A stretch of DNA of 64,000 nucleotides from Denitrobaculum sp965225735 (GCA_965225735.1 CBDDBN010000024.1:186001-250000); one strand, 5' to 3'. Positions 44,804-54,901 are shown, counted from the first letter of the stretch. Translations and numbers: made by a program. The notes: generated by a model not told the origin, from the letters alone.

Positions 44804-46312
44804 ATGCCATATCATTCGCTCCGCGATTTCATTGAGCGTCTCGAACAGAGCGGTCGACTGAAACGCGTCACGGCACCGGTTTCAGCCGAGCTCGAAATCA
44901 CAGAAATCCAGACCCGATTGCTGGCCGAGAACGGCCCTGCGGTTCTGTTCGAAGATGTCCGGCGCGCCGATGGAAGCGCTTATGGTATGCCCGTTCTGGC
45001 GAACCTTTTCGGCACGGTCGAACGCGTCGCCTGGGGGATCGACCGGGAACCGGATCAGTTGCGCGAAGTCGGCGAGACACTCGCCTTCCTGCGGCAACCC
45101 GAACCGCCGGGCAATCTGCGCGAAGCCTGGGATGCCTTGCCCCTGCTGAAGACCGTGATGGCCATGAAGCCGAAGACGGTATCTTCAGCGCCCTGTCAGG
45201 AAATTGTGCTTCAAGGCGAGGATATCGATCTCTCCCAGATCCCGATCCAGACCTGCTGGCCCGGAGAACCTGCGCCTCTGATCACCTGGCCGCTCGTGGT
45301 GACAAAGGGACCGGGCAAAGGCAAGACCGACGACTTCAATCTCGGCATCTATCGCATGCAGGTGCTTGGTAAAGACAAGACCCTGATGCGTTGGCTAAAG
45401 CACCGGGGCGGCGCCCAGCATCATCAGCGCTGGAAGAACGAGAAGAGCGAACCTTTACCCGCGGCCGCCGTCATAGGCGCGGATCCGGGCACGATCATCG
45501 CGGCCGTCACACCCGTACCCGACACCTTGTCAGAGTATCACTTCGCCGGCCTGTTAAGAGGACAGAAAGCTGAACTGGTCGACTGCAAGACCGTTCCCTT
45601 GAAGGTCCCGGCACAGGCGGAAATCGTGCTCGAAGGCTATGTCAGCCTGGAGGACTATGGGGATGAAGGTCCTTATGGCGACCACACGGGTTACTATAAT
45701 TCCGTTGAATCCTTTCCGGTCTTCACCGTCACCGCAGTCACCATGCGGCGCAAACCCATCTATCTCAGCACCTTCACAGGTCGGCCGCCCGACGAACCTT
45801 CCGTTCTCGGCGAAGCCCTGAACGAGGTCTTCATACCGCTGCTGCAGCAACAGTTTCCGGAAATCGTTGATTTCTGGCTGCCGCCCGAAGGTTGCAGCTA
45901 TCGCGTTGCCGTGGTCTCCATGAAAAAGGCTTATCCCGGTCACGCGAAGCGAGTCATGCTGGGCGTCTGGTCGTATCTGCGTCAGTTTATGTACACCAAA
46001 TGGGTGATCGTCGTGGATCACGATATCGATGCGCGTGACTGGAAAGACGTGATTTGGGCCGTTTCCACGCGCATGGATCCGGCAAGAGACATAACCGTTA
46101 TAGAGAACACCCCGATCGACTATCTCGACTTCGCCTCGCCGGAGAGCGGATTGGGCTCAAAGATCGGTCTCGATGCCACCGATAAATGGCCGCCTGAGAC
46201 CAAGCGGGAATGGGGCACACAAATACGTATGTCAGAAAAAATCATAGACCAAGTCAACCATCGCTGGTCCGAATACGGTCTTCCTGGATCCGGAAAATCG
46301 ATCTGGAAGTAA
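44804..46312 (+). CDS. ubiD: UbiD family decarboxylase (3-polyprenyl-4-hydroxybenzoate decarboxylase)
   Basis: A 502-residue enzyme that uses prenylated FMN to decarboxylate the prenylated ring in ubiquinone synthesis. UbiD segments seen are NLFGTVERVAWGI near 64-76, IPIQTCWPGEPAPLITWPLVVTKG, NLGIYRMQVLGKD, the catalytic-site region EGPYGDHTGYY and a C-terminal LDATDKWPPETKREWG. Its flavin partner UbiX is not in the window. It starts 39 bp after nfeD. Confidence 0.95.
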   Translation: MPYHSLRDFIERLEQSGRLKRVTAPVSAELEITEIQTRLLAENGPAVLFEDVRRADGSAYGMPVLANLFGTVERVAWGIDREPDQLREVGETLAFLRQPEPPGNLREAWDALPLLKTVMAMKPKTVSSAPCQEIVLQGEDIDLSQIPIQTCWPGEPAPLITWPLVVTKGPGKGKTDDFNLGIYRMQVLGKDKTLMRWLKHRGGAQHHQRWKNEKSEPLPAAAVIGADPGTIIAAVTPVPDTLSEYHFAGLLRGQKAELVDCKTVPLKVPAQAEIVLEGYVSLEDYGDEGPYGDHTGYYNSVESFPVFTVTAVTMRRKPIYLSTFTGRPPDEPSVLGEALNEVFIPLLQQQFPEIVDFWLPPEGCSYRVAVVSMKKAYPGHAKRVMLGVWSYLRQFMYTKWVIVVDHDIDARDWKDVIWAVSTRMDPARDITVIENTPIDYLDFASPESGLGSKIGLDATDKWPPETKREWGTQIRMSEKIIDQVNHRWSEYGLPGSGKSIWK

Positions 46313-46405
46313 AAATCCGTTTGCGTAAAGACATTCCAGACGTAATTATTTGGAGCAAGGGAAACATCGACGTTCAACTTTAAGCTTCAGGACCGCGCGC
46401 TTTAG

Positions 46406-47002
46406 ATGGCCAAAACATTTACACCCAGCGGTTCTGGTGATTCTGACGCCGAGAAAAAGACTCAAGAGTCGGCGACTGAAAGTTTCTTGGTCGCGAAGCC
46501 CGGCATTGCCGAGACTAAGATCGGTAAATGCACGCCTTCTTCGGCATTGGCGCTGGCGCTGCGCTCGACCGTAAATCGGCAGGCACTGGAATACTGGATT
46601 AAGATCCGTGGGAGCAACGCTATGCCGTCCCGCGCGGATCTTGACCCTCTCGACATCAGGCAAATCCTCCCGAATGTCATTTTACTCGACGTCGCCGCCG
46701 ACCCATTGGATTTCCGTTATCGGCTGATCGGCACCAAGATTGTCTCACAGCTGAACAACGATCATACCGGCAAGTGGATGTCGGAAATCCCGCACCAGAA
46801 GCCGCCGAGCACGATTTGGACAAGCTGCGAGACCGTGGTGAACCAGAAGCTGCCAATGACGACCGAAATTCCTTACACCGGCCGCAATAAGGACTTCGCG
46901 GTATCCGAAGATATTCTGATGCCGCTCTCGGCAGACGGCACCAACGTCTCTATGATTTTCGTTGTCATCGACTTTTTCCGACGCTCCGTCGAAGACCTCT
47001 GA
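46406..47002 (+). CDS. PAS-domain protein (PAS_5 family)
   Basis: A 198-residue soluble protein with a single PAS_5 domain, from about residue 58 (NRQALEYWIKIRG, MPSRADLDPLDIRQILPNVILLDV) to the C-terminus. The first 57 residues are Ser/Thr-rich and probably disordered. There is no kinase, cyclase or DNA-binding domain. PAS_5 proteins are numerous in Rhodospirillales and their roles are largely unknown. A small sensor acting through a partner protein is likely. Confidence 0.85.
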   Translation: MAKTFTPSGSGDSDAEKKTQESATESFLVAKPGIAETKIGKCTPSSALALALRSTVNRQALEYWIKIRGSNAMPSRADLDPLDIRQILPNVILLDVAADPLDFRYRLIGTKIVSQLNNDHTGKWMSEIPHQKPPSTIWTSCETVVNQKLPMTTEIPYTGRNKDFAVSEDILMPLSADGTNVSMIFVVIDFFRRSVEDL

Positions 47003-47488
47003 AGGCTGCAAAGATCACGCCCATCGGCAGAGGGCTTGACCTTCAGGCAAAAGGCGGCAATGGTACCGCCATGACAAGCTTTGGACCGGACCACACCCTA
47101 CGACTTATTAACCCGGCCTCCTAAAGGGAGCGCCGGGAAAGATCACGTACGATCTTTATTTAAGCCGTTGAGAGCTTCGCCTCCGTTGTCAAAAGGTCCA
47201 GTTGTCATGTCATCCCCCGACAGTCCCAAGCCCATGAGCCGTCCTGCAATGGCGCAGCGTCACTTGTTTCTGCGCGCCGATTGCGCTTATACAGACGGCA
47301 GGTTTCTAGCGGGTTATCTCTTTGTGCCGCGACTTATCAGCGGTCGCCGGGCCTAACGCGGCGCCCCGGTGGCTGGAGCTTCCGACCGCAAAGACTGAGA
47401 TTCGATAACCAAACAAAAAGTTTCAACCAGCTGGCCCGACTTGCCCGCGAGGCAAGCGCCGCTGAAGACGTAGGAAAGAGAACACGTT
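47003..47488 (+). promoter_or_regulatory. Structured 5' leader of leuA with a possible leader peptide
   Basis: This 486-bp region precedes leuA. An open frame from ATG 47209 to TAA 47356 could encode a 48-residue leader whose second half has five Leu (all different codons, including rare CTA), plus Val, Ile and Phe. Next comes a compound hairpin: GCGGTC (47340-47345) pairs with GACCGC (47384-47389) around an inner TCGCCGGG/CCCGGTGG stem. A small hairpin CTTGCC-N5-GGCAAG (47440-47456) lies before the ribosome-binding site of leuA (AGGAAAG). A short perfect stem AAAGATC-N6-GATCTTT lies at 47138-47157. This looks like an attenuation leader but has no Leu run and no T-run. Confidence 0.4.
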
Positions 47489-49168
47489 ATGAACCGCATG
47501 CCGATTGAAAAATACCGTCCGTTTCAGCCTGTCGAGCTGCCGGATCGGCAATGGCCCGGCAAGGTCATCACCAAGGCCCCCATCTGGTGCAGCGTCGATT
47601 TGCGCGACGGCAACCAGGCCCTGATCGAACCCATGGACCCGGCCAGGAAGCGCCGCATGTTCGAGCTGCTGGTTCAAATGGGCTTCAAGGAGATCGAGGT
47701 CGGATTTCCCTCGGCCTCTCAGACCGACTTCGATTTCGTCCGCGAGTTGATCGAGGAGGACCTGATCCCCGATGATGTCACGATCCAGGTTCTGACCCAG
47801 GCGCGCGACCATCTGATCGAACGGACCTTCGAGTCCATCCGGGGCGCGAAGCGGGTCATCGTTCATCTCTACAACTCGACCTCCACTCTGCAACGACGCG
47901 TCGTCTTCGGCCTGGACCGCCAGGGCATCATCGACATCGCCGTCGAGGGCGCCAAGCTGGTCAAGAAACTGATCCCGACGGTCCCCGAGACTGAGATTGT
48001 CCATCAGTACTCACCCGAAAGCTTCACCGGCACCGAACTGGATTTCGCGGTGGAGATCTGTGAAGCGGTTATGGATGTCTGGGAACCGACGCCAGATAAA
48101 AAGGTCATTCTCAACCTGCCAGCAACTGTCGAGATGGCCACGCCAAACATCTATGCGGACCAGATCGAGTGGTTCAGCCGCAACATCAAGAATCGCGATT
48201 GCATTACCCTCAGCCTGCACCCCCATAACGACCGGGGCACTGGTGTTGCTGCCGCGGAACTGGGTTTCGTAGCCGGGGCAGACCGTATCGAGGGAACCCT
48301 GTTCGGTAACGGCGAACGCACCGGCAACGTGGATGTGATCAACATCGCTCTGAACATGTTTACCCAGGGCGTGGATCCCGAGCTGGATATCAGCAACATC
48401 GACGAACTACGCGAAACCGCCGAATACTGCAATCAGTTGCCAGTTCACCCGCGCCACCCCTATGCCGGCGATTTGGTTTACACGGCCTTCTCTGGATCTC
48501 ACCAGGACGCCATCAAAAAGGGCATGTCCGCGTTGAAACAAAGCAACAGCGGTGTCTGGGAGGTCCCCTACCTGCCCATCGACCCTCAGGACGTGGGCCG
48601 CAACTACGAAGCCATCATCCGGATCAACAGTCAGTCTGGTAAGGGCGGCGTCGCTTATATTCTACAGACCGAATACCATCTGGAACTGCCGCGCGGCCTG
48701 CAGGTCGAGTTTACTCAGCGCATTCAGGAAGACGCAGACAACACGGGTAAGGAGATCAGCCCGGAACACATCTGGCAGTCTTTTCAAGACACCTATCTTT
48801 CGTCGAACGGCCCCATCGAATTCGTCGATCACCGTTCGGTTCCCGACGCCCATGCCTCTGAACAGCGTGTGCTGACGGCAACGTTGAATATCAAGGGCGA
48901 AGCGCGTGAGATTACCGGACAGGGGAACGGACCTATCGCGGCCTACACGGATGCCCTCCAGAAAGAAATCGGCATCGGGATCTCGGTTCTGAACTACTAC
49001 GAGCATTCGACTGGCAGCAGTTCCGACGCAACGGCTGTCGCCTACGTAGAAGTCGAAACGGATGACGGGCGCAAGATCTGGGGAGTGGGCCAGCACCCGA
49101 ACATCGTGAAGGCCTCCCTCATGGCGGTGACGAGCGCCGCCAACCAGGTCAGCGAAAGCGCAAACTGA
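47489..49168 (+). CDS. leuA: 2-isopropylmalate synthase (LeuA type 2)
   Basis: A 559-residue enzyme of the first committed step of leucine synthesis, condensing acetyl-CoA with 2-oxoisovalerate. The catalytic domain has the metal-binding CSVDLRDGNQAL and SLHPHNDRG motifs. The C-terminal domain (about 430-559) is the regulatory leucine-binding part. The long N-terminus (MPIEKYRPFQPVELPDRQWPG) places it in the LeuA2 group common in alphaproteobacteria and actinobacteria. The gene is preceded by a long structured leader. Confidence 0.96.
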   Translation: MNRMPIEKYRPFQPVELPDRQWPGKVITKAPIWCSVDLRDGNQALIEPMDPARKRRMFELLVQMGFKEIEVGFPSASQTDFDFVRELIEEDLIPDDVTIQVLTQARDHLIERTFESIRGAKRVIVHLYNSTSTLQRRVVFGLDRQGIIDIAVEGAKLVKKLIPTVPETEIVHQYSPESFTGTELDFAVEICEAVMDVWEPTPDKKVILNLPATVEMATPNIYADQIEWFSRNIKNRDCITLSLHPHNDRGTGVAAAELGFVAGADRIEGTLFGNGERTGNVDVINIALNMFTQGVDPELDISNIDELRETAEYCNQLPVHPRHPYAGDLVYTAFSGSHQDAIKKGMSALKQSNSGVWEVPYLPIDPQDVGRNYEAIIRINSQSGKGGVAYILQTEYHLELPRGLQVEFTQRIQEDADNTGKEISPEHIWQSFQDTYLSSNGPIEFVDHRSVPDAHASEQRVLTATLNIKGEAREITGQGNGPIAAYTDALQKEIGIGISVLNYYEHSTGSSSDATAVAYVEVETDDGRKIWGVGQHPNIVKASLMAVTSAANQVSESAN

Positions 49169-49286
49169 CCGCCTGACCGAGGCTTTGGAAAGGCCCGGAC
49201 TGGGAGAATTTTGCACTTTTATGACGCTCCAGTGTAAGCTGCGCGCTCTCGATAAAAAGGGAGCGTAGCAGCTGCACAGGCAATCT

Positions 49287-49817
49287 ATGGAGCGGTGTTT
49301 GCAAACAACGGCGCCTCGGATCTATTTGCGCCCCCTCAACCCGGCGGATGCAAAGAACTTTGCTCTGCTGCTCGGCGGAGACCCAAAATCCATCTCGATG
49401 ATGAACCGGATGCCGCATCCCTGCACGCGGCGTTCCGCCAGAGACTGGATCGAGGACCACTCGGCGCCTGAGTGCAGTACTTTTGGGATCGTGAGACGAA
49501 GCGATCGCAACTTTCTGGGCGCGATCGGCTTGAACAGGGAAGCCAAAATACCTGAGCTTGGGTACTGGGTCGGCCGGCCTTACTGGTCGCTCGGTTATGC
49601 TACGGAAGCCGTAAAAATCATCGAGACCCTGGCGGCGGATTTGGGCGTGACCTGCCTGGCCGCAGAAACCTATCTCGGCAACCGGGCTTCGCAGCGCGTT
49701 TTGGCCAAGGCCGGATTTCAAGAGGCGGGACTGTTTGATCGGGAATGCACCAGTGGTGCCCAACAAGACGTTATCTGCCGATATGAAAAACCCCTCAGCG
49801 CAAAGGTCTGGACCTAG
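49287..49817 (+). CDS. GNAT N-acetyltransferase, RimJ/RimL type
   Basis: A 176-residue acetyltransferase with RIYLRPLNPADAKNFA at the start, LGYWVGRPYWSLGYATEAV for acetyl-CoA binding and NRASQRVLAKAGFQEAG at the end. It is a different subfamily from the enzyme at 22.7 kb. The substrate is unknown. It stands alone, with a gap of 118 bp after leuA and a gap of 125 bp before pmbA. Confidence 0.9.
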   Translation: MERCLQTTAPRIYLRPLNPADAKNFALLLGGDPKSISMMNRMPHPCTRRSARDWIEDHSAPECSTFGIVRRSDRNFLGAIGLNREAKIPELGYWVGRPYWSLGYATEAVKIIETLAADLGVTCLAAETYLGNRASQRVLAKAGFQEAGLFDRECTSGAQQDVICRYEKPLSAKVWT

Positions 49818-49942
49818 GCAAGCGCGCCCTCCTCGACTTCGGCGGTAATATCCTGTTGATTGCTTTGTAGCCGTGCTTGCACATATATGAGCTTTCGATC
49901 ACAACACTACGGCACAGCCCTTTTCATTGCAGGATCGCCCCT

Positions 49943-51286
49943 ATGACCACCGACAGTGATGCCCTCAATCTGCTTGAAGACCTCATCAAACAGGCCAAGG
50001 CCCTTGGGGCGGACGCCGCCGATGCCCTGGTTTTCGAGTCCGCGTCTTTGTCGCACGCCCAGCGCCTGGGTCAGACCGAGCGGATGGAGCGGGAAGAGAG
50101 CAAGGATCTGGGTCTGCGTGTCTTCAAGGGTAAGCGTCAGGCCATGGTCTCCTCGACGGATATGAGCCCGGAAACGCTCTCATCTCTGGCCGAACGTGCG
50201 GTCGCTATGGCCGGCCAAGTCCCGGAAGACGAATTCTGCGGCCTCGCCGATCCGGATCTGCTGGCGACGGAGATTCCGCAGATCGATCTCTTCGACGCGG
50301 AAGAACCCAGTCCGGACAGCCTAGTCGAACGGGCGCGCGCCTGCGAGGAAGCCGCCAGGGCGGTGTCTGGGATCACCAATTCGGAAGGCGCGGAAGCCGG
50401 ATGGGGTGCGACCCGCGTCGCGCTGGCAACCTCCACAGGTTTCGCCGCCAGCTACGCCTCTTCAGGTCATTCTCTAGGTGTCGCCGTCCTGGCCGGTGAG
50501 GGCAACGGCATGGAACGTGACTATGACTTCTCCAGCGCCGTTTATGGCGAGGATCTGGAAGACCCTGCATCTGTTGGCCGGTCAGCCGGTGAACGGGCAG
50601 TCAAGCGCTTGAACCCAAGGAAACCGGCCACGGGTCAAGCCAGTGTCGTCTTCGATCCGCGGGTATCCGGCGGTCTGCTGCGGCACCTCGCTGGCGCCAT
50701 CAACGGCGCCGCCATTGCGCGCGGCACCAGCTTTCTGAAAGACAAGTTAGACGGACAGGTCTTCGCGGACGGAATTTCCATCATCGACGATCCGCACCGT
50801 CCGCGCGGCCTAAGTTCGAAACCCTTCGATGGAGAAGGCGTTGCCAACAAACGACGCGCGATTATCGAGAATGGCCGGCTGACAACCTGGATAATGGATT
50901 TGCGTTCGGCCAGACAGTTGGGCCTCAGCACAACCGGCCACGCCTCGCGCGGGACCTCGGCACCGCCGAGCCCCTCGACGACTAACCTCCACATGGAAGC
51001 AGGCTCTCAGTCGCCTGAGGAGCTGATATCCGATATCTCCAGCGGTATCTATGTTACCGAGCTTATGGGTATGGGTGTGAACGGGGTGACCGGCGATTAC
51101 AGCCGTGGCGCTTCAGGGCTCTGGATCGAGAACGGCGTCATCACGCACGCCGTATCCGAAGCCACAATCGCCGGCAATCTGAAGGATATGTTCCTGAATT
51201 TGACGCCGGCGAACGATCTCGTGTTCCGCTATGGCACCAATGCACCGACGATCCGGATCGAAGGCATGACCATCGCTGGCGAGTAG
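49943..51286 (+). CDS. pmbA: TldE/PmbA subunit of the TldD protease
   Basis: A 447-residue partner of TldD that lacks the HEXXXH zinc motif, as usual for PmbA. It has the paralogous N-terminal segments (AQRLGQTERMEREESKDLGLRVFKG, then SSTDMS) and the C-terminal GMGVNGVTGDYSRGASGLWIENG. ATG 49943 gives the normal start; the frame also opens 22 codons earlier. It heads a run of plus-strand genes leading into the lipid A cluster. Confidence 0.96.
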   Translation: MTTDSDALNLLEDLIKQAKALGADAADALVFESASLSHAQRLGQTERMEREESKDLGLRVFKGKRQAMVSSTDMSPETLSSLAERAVAMAGQVPEDEFCGLADPDLLATEIPQIDLFDAEEPSPDSLVERARACEEAARAVSGITNSEGAEAGWGATRVALATSTGFAASYASSGHSLGVAVLAGEGNGMERDYDFSSAVYGEDLEDPASVGRSAGERAVKRLNPRKPATGQASVVFDPRVSGGLLRHLAGAINGAAIARGTSFLKDKLDGQVFADGISIIDDPHRPRGLSSKPFDGEGVANKRRAIIENGRLTTWIMDLRSARQLGLSTTGHASRGTSAPPSPSTTNLHMEAGSQSPEELISDISSGIYVTELMGMGVNGVTGDYSRGASGLWIENGVITHAVSEATIAGNLKDMFLNLTPANDLVFRYGTNAPTIRIEGMTIAGE

Positions 51287-51357
51287 TATTCACGATTGCA
51301 AGTTTTTCTGACCTAACCTCTTGCGATCAATATCGATTTTTTCGAAAAGAGATTTGG

Positions 51358-52260
51358 ATGACGACGCACCAGGCGGTCACCACAGCGCATGGCGCCGACA
51401 CGCCGCTGAAGGGCATCGCCCTTTACATTGCCGCTATGGCCATCGTCCCGCTGATGGACGGCATCGCCAAGCATCTCAGCGAGGAGATGTCGGTGCTGCA
51501 AGTCAGCTGGGCGCGGTACTTCGCGCACTTTGCGATCCTGCTGCCGCTGGTCCTGATCAAACACAAGCCAGCGAAACTCTTGCCTCAACAACCCTTTCTT
51601 CAGGTGGTAAGGGGCGGTCTGCTTGTCGTGGCCACTGTCTGTTTTTTCTGGTCGATTTCGCTCATGCCACTGGCGGATGCGCTGGCCATCGTCTTCGTCT
51701 CTCCGCTCGTGGTTACGGCACTCTCACCCTGGCTGTTAGGTGAAACGGTTGGTATGCGCCGCTGGAGCGCCGTGATCGTCGGATTTCTCGGTGCCTGCAT
51801 CATTATCCGTCCAGGGCCGGAAATGCTGAGCAGCGGTGCGCCTTTCGCCCTGGCGGCCGGGGTCTGCTACGCGCTCTACCTGATTTTCACACGCCGCCTG
51901 GCTGGCAGCGCACCGCCTATGGTCACCTTGTTATATACTGCCCTTGTGGGCGCCGTAGTGCTGTCGATAGCCGTTCCCTTTGCCTGGACGACACCGAACC
52001 TCGAGCAGATTGCGCTTATGGCTGTATTAGGCCTCATCGCGGCCGCAGGGCATTTCCTGGTGATCAAGGCCTTTGACTCGGCCCCTGCGTCGTTGTTGGC
52101 GCCCTACGGCTACTCCGAAATCGTCATGGCAACGGTTGTGGGTTACCTGATTTTCGGCGACTTCCCGGACTCCTGGACCTGGGTCGGTATTGCTATCGTC
52201 ATCGCCAGCGGGGTTTACGTCTCCATCCGCGAGCGAAGGGTCAAGGCTTCCAGCCCGTGA
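51358..52260 (+). CDS. DMT-superfamily transporter (EamA domain)
   Basis: A 300-residue inner-membrane transporter with ten predicted helices in two EamA repeats (about 20-150 and 160-290). Visible repeat hallmarks are FFWSISLMPLADALAIVFVSPLVVT and FDSAPASLLAPYGYSEIVMATVVGYLIFGD. This branch is linked to export of metabolites such as amino acids or S-adenosylmethionine-like compounds; the substrate is unknown. It sits between pmbA and the lipid A transporter gene. Confidence 0.92.
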   Translation: MTTHQAVTTAHGADTPLKGIALYIAAMAIVPLMDGIAKHLSEEMSVLQVSWARYFAHFAILLPLVLIKHKPAKLLPQQPFLQVVRGGLLVVATVCFFWSISLMPLADALAIVFVSPLVVTALSPWLLGETVGMRRWSAVIVGFLGACIIIRPGPEMLSSGAPFALAAGVCYALYLIFTRRLAGSAPPMVTLLYTALVGAVVLSIAVPFAWTTPNLEQIALMAVLGLIAAAGHFLVIKAFDSAPASLLAPYGYSEIVMATVVGYLIFGDFPDSWTWVGIAIVIASGVYVSIRERRVKASSP

Positions 52261-52294
52261 CTGGCTCTAGGCCCTAGTCCTGCGCTCCTGGCGC

Positions 52295-54175
52295 ATGGTA
52301 AGGTCCGCGCTGCAATTTTCTAGAACAGGCGAATTTTTGACTGAAAGATCCGAAGCGGCTGACAATAAGCCGGCAAAAGCAAAGCTGGCACTGGACGCGA
52401 CCACCAAAGAGCTGCTGGGGCGCCTGATCCGCGTTTACGTTAAACCGCAGATTCCCCGCATCGTTATGGCCGTCATCTGTATGGCGATCGTGGCCGCCTC
52501 GACGGCTGCCTTTCCGCAGTTGATCAAACCAATTATCAACGAGATCTTTGTCAGCAAGAACGAAGCCGCGCTCTATCCTATCGCCGTCGCCTGTCTGCTT
52601 GTCTTCGCTGCAAAAGGCATTGCCGACTACGCGCAATCGGTGCTGATGAGCTTTGTGGGGCATCGGATCGTCGCCGATATCCAAACCCAGCTTTTCGAGC
52701 GCCTGATCGATGCACCGCTGGCATTTTTCCACGGAACGGCACCCGGCGTGCTGATCGCGCGCTTTATCAATGACGCCAATCTGCTGCGCTCGGCCGTTTC
52801 CACCTCTCTGACATCGATGGGTAAAGACGCCCTGACCCTGATCGGCCTGACCGCAGTGATGTTTTACGAGGACTGGCAGCTCTCGGCACTCGCTCTCTTT
52901 GCTTTTCCGACCGCTATCTTGCCAATCGTCCGGGTCGGGCGACGCATGCGCAAGGTCGCAGGCAACACGCAGGTCCAGGTGGGGAACCTGACGACAGTCT
53001 TGGATGAGGCCTTCCAGGGCATCCGCTACGTCAAAGCCTACTGTATGGAAGCTTACGAAACCAAACGCGCCGGCGGCACCATCGACGAAGTCTTTTTCTT
53101 GAACGTAAAGGCGGCCCGAACCCGCGCGACCCTGCGACCCGTTATGGAAATCCTGGCTGGCCTGGCGATCGTCGCGGTCCTGCTCTACGGCGGTCATCAG
53201 GTCATTGACGATGTCAGGGATCCCGGTTCCTTCTTCGCCTTCGTCTTTGCCCTGCTGCTGGCCTACGAGCCAGTCAAGAAGCTCGCCAGGCTCCACGTCA
53301 ATCTTCAAGAGGGCATGGCCGCCGCCCAACGGCTCTTCAGTTTGCTGGACCAGGAAGAGACCATTGTCGAAAAACCCGGCGCCAAACCGCTCGCACTTTC
53401 GGGTGGAGAGATCGTCTTCGATCGGGTGGATTTCAGCTACGATCCGGAAGCGCCCGCACTTCACGATCTGTCCCTGACCGTTCCAGCTGGTAAAACCGTC
53501 GCGCTGGTCGGTCCTTCCGGCGCTGGAAAGTCCACGCTGCTGAATCTGATCCCGCGCTTTTACGACACCAATAGCGGTCACGTGCTGATCGACGGCCAGG
53601 ATGTGCGGGACATGACGCTGCACAGCCTGCGAAACTCCATCGCGCTGGTCAGCCAGGAGGTCCTGCTGTTCGACGATACAGTCCGCGCCAACATCGCGTA
53701 CGGCCGTCCCGAGGCAAGCGAGGCGGAAATCGTCGAAGCCGCACAGCACGCCGGCGCCCATGACTTTATCCTGGAGCTGCCCGACGGCTATGACACGGAA
53801 GTCGGCCCTCGGGGCAGCAAACTCTCAGGAGGCCAGCGTCAACGTATCGCCATCGCCCGGGCCATGGTGCGCGACGCCTCGATCCTGTTGCTAGACGAAG
53901 CGACCTCAGCCTTGGACAGCGAATCCGAACGTAAGGTTCAGGCTGCGCTCAACACCCTTATGACCGGGAAAACCACTGTGGTCATCGCGCACCGGCTCTC
54001 GACCGTTGTGGAGGCGGACATCATCTACGTCTTGGATAGCGGCCGGGTTCTCGAAAGCGGCGGCCATGCCGAGCTGCTGGCCAAGGGCGGCGCCTATGCC
54101 AAGCTCTACGCCCTGCAGTTCGCAGAGCAAAGCGAAGAGTCTGTGGATTCAAACGATCTGAGAATTCAGGCTTAG
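52295..54175 (+). CDS. ABC transporter, ATP-binding/permease fusion (MsbA-like lipid A flippase)
   Basis: A 626-residue half-transporter. Six membrane helices (about 55-330) are followed by an ATPase domain with Walker A GPSGAGKST, signature LSGGQRQR and Walker B ILLLDEATSALD, then the switch His in VIAHRLST. Next to a DUF374 acyltransferase, lpxK and an lpxL-like gene, the likely substrate is lipid A, which MsbA flips across the inner membrane. Sequence alone cannot exclude another lipid or drug. The ATG at 52295 is used; a TTG 14 codons on is possible. Confidence 0.88.
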   Translation: MVRSALQFSRTGEFLTERSEAADNKPAKAKLALDATTKELLGRLIRVYVKPQIPRIVMAVICMAIVAASTAAFPQLIKPIINEIFVSKNEAALYPIAVACLLVFAAKGIADYAQSVLMSFVGHRIVADIQTQLFERLIDAPLAFFHGTAPGVLIARFINDANLLRSAVSTSLTSMGKDALTLIGLTAVMFYEDWQLSALALFAFPTAILPIVRVGRRMRKVAGNTQVQVGNLTTVLDEAFQGIRYVKAYCMEAYETKRAGGTIDEVFFLNVKAARTRATLRPVMEILAGLAIVAVLLYGGHQVIDDVRDPGSFFAFVFALLLAYEPVKKLARLHVNLQEGMAAAQRLFSLLDQEETIVEKPGAKPLALSGGEIVFDRVDFSYDPEAPALHDLSLTVPAGKTVALVGPSGAGKSTLLNLIPRFYDTNSGHVLIDGQDVRDMTLHSLRNSIALVSQEVLLFDDTVRANIAYGRPEASEAEIVEAAQHAGAHDFILELPDGYDTEVGPRGSKLSGGQRQRIAIARAMVRDASILLLDEATSALDSESERKVQAALNTLMTGKTTVVIAHRLSTVVEADIIYVLDSGRVLESGGHAELLAKGGAYAKLYALQFAEQSEESVDSNDLRIQA

Positions 54176-54196
54176 CAGGGTTGTTGTTCCAAAGTC

Positions 54197-54901
54197 ATGC
54201 GTCTTTCCAAGCGTCTCTTCAAATCCCACGCTGTACAGGGAATCATCGCCGGTCTCGCCGCCGGCTATGTCAGGCTCGTCCATAAGACGACCCGCTGGAC
54301 GATCCAGGAGACGGAGGAAGCGAAAGCCTTGCGCCTAAGCGACAAGGGCTTTGTGGTTTGCTTCTGGCATGGACGTATGCTGGTGGTCAGTCCAGCCTGG
54401 GACGGCGTGAAACCAATCCACATGTTGATCTCTGCCCATAGCGACGGCGTTATGATTTCACGCGCGGTTGCGCACCTTGGCATCGAGACCATAAAAGGCT
54501 CCAGCCGAAAAGGCGGTATGTCGGCCTTGCGCTCTATGCAAAAACTGCTCGAAGAGGGGAACATCGTCGGCGTGACACCCGATGGTCCACGCGGCCCCCT
54601 CATGCAGGCGAAATCAGGGGCAATCAAGGCGGCACAAATGGCAGGCACCCCTATTATGCCCATGACCGGCAATATCTCCCGGCGCCGTATTCTCAAGTCC
54701 TGGGACCGTTTCTGCTTACCGCTCCCCTTTGCGCGCGGAATCGTCTATCTCGGCACTCCCATCCTGCCCACAAGCTCCACGAACGATGAGGAAATGGAAC
54801 GCGACCGCCAGCTTCTCGAGGAACGGCTCAATGCCCTGACAGCCGACGCGGACCGGCATTTCGGGCAGACGGTCGTCGAGCCGGCCGATGCGCGCACCTG
54901 A
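54197..54901 (+). CDS. DUF374 lysophospholipid acyltransferase family protein
   Basis: A 234-residue membrane-associated acyltransferase with the family boxes FVVCFWHGRMLV and GVTPDGPRGP and a basic SRKGGMSAL segment. In alphaproteobacteria this gene sits in lipid A clusters. It may add an acyl chain to lipid A or a phospholipid. It begins 22 bp after the ABC transporter gene and overlaps lpxK by 14 bp. Confidence 0.88.
   Translation: MRLSKRLFKSHAVQGIIAGLAAGYVRLVHKTTRWTIQETEEAKALRLSDKGFVVCFWHGRMLVVSPAWDGVKPIHMLISAHSDGVMISRAVAHLGIETIKGSSRKGGMSALRSMQKLLEEGNIVGVTPDGPRGPLMQAKSGAIKAAQMAGTPIMPMTGNISRRRILKSWDRFCLPLPFARGIVYLGTPILPTSSTNDEEMERDRQLLEERLNALTADADRHFGQTVVEPADART

Noticed and set aside
52274..53761. 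495-codon open frame on the minus strand
   Set aside because: It lies opposite the ABC transporter gene, whose Walker A, signature and Walker B motifs are all in the plus-strand frame. The minus-strand translation has no family features.
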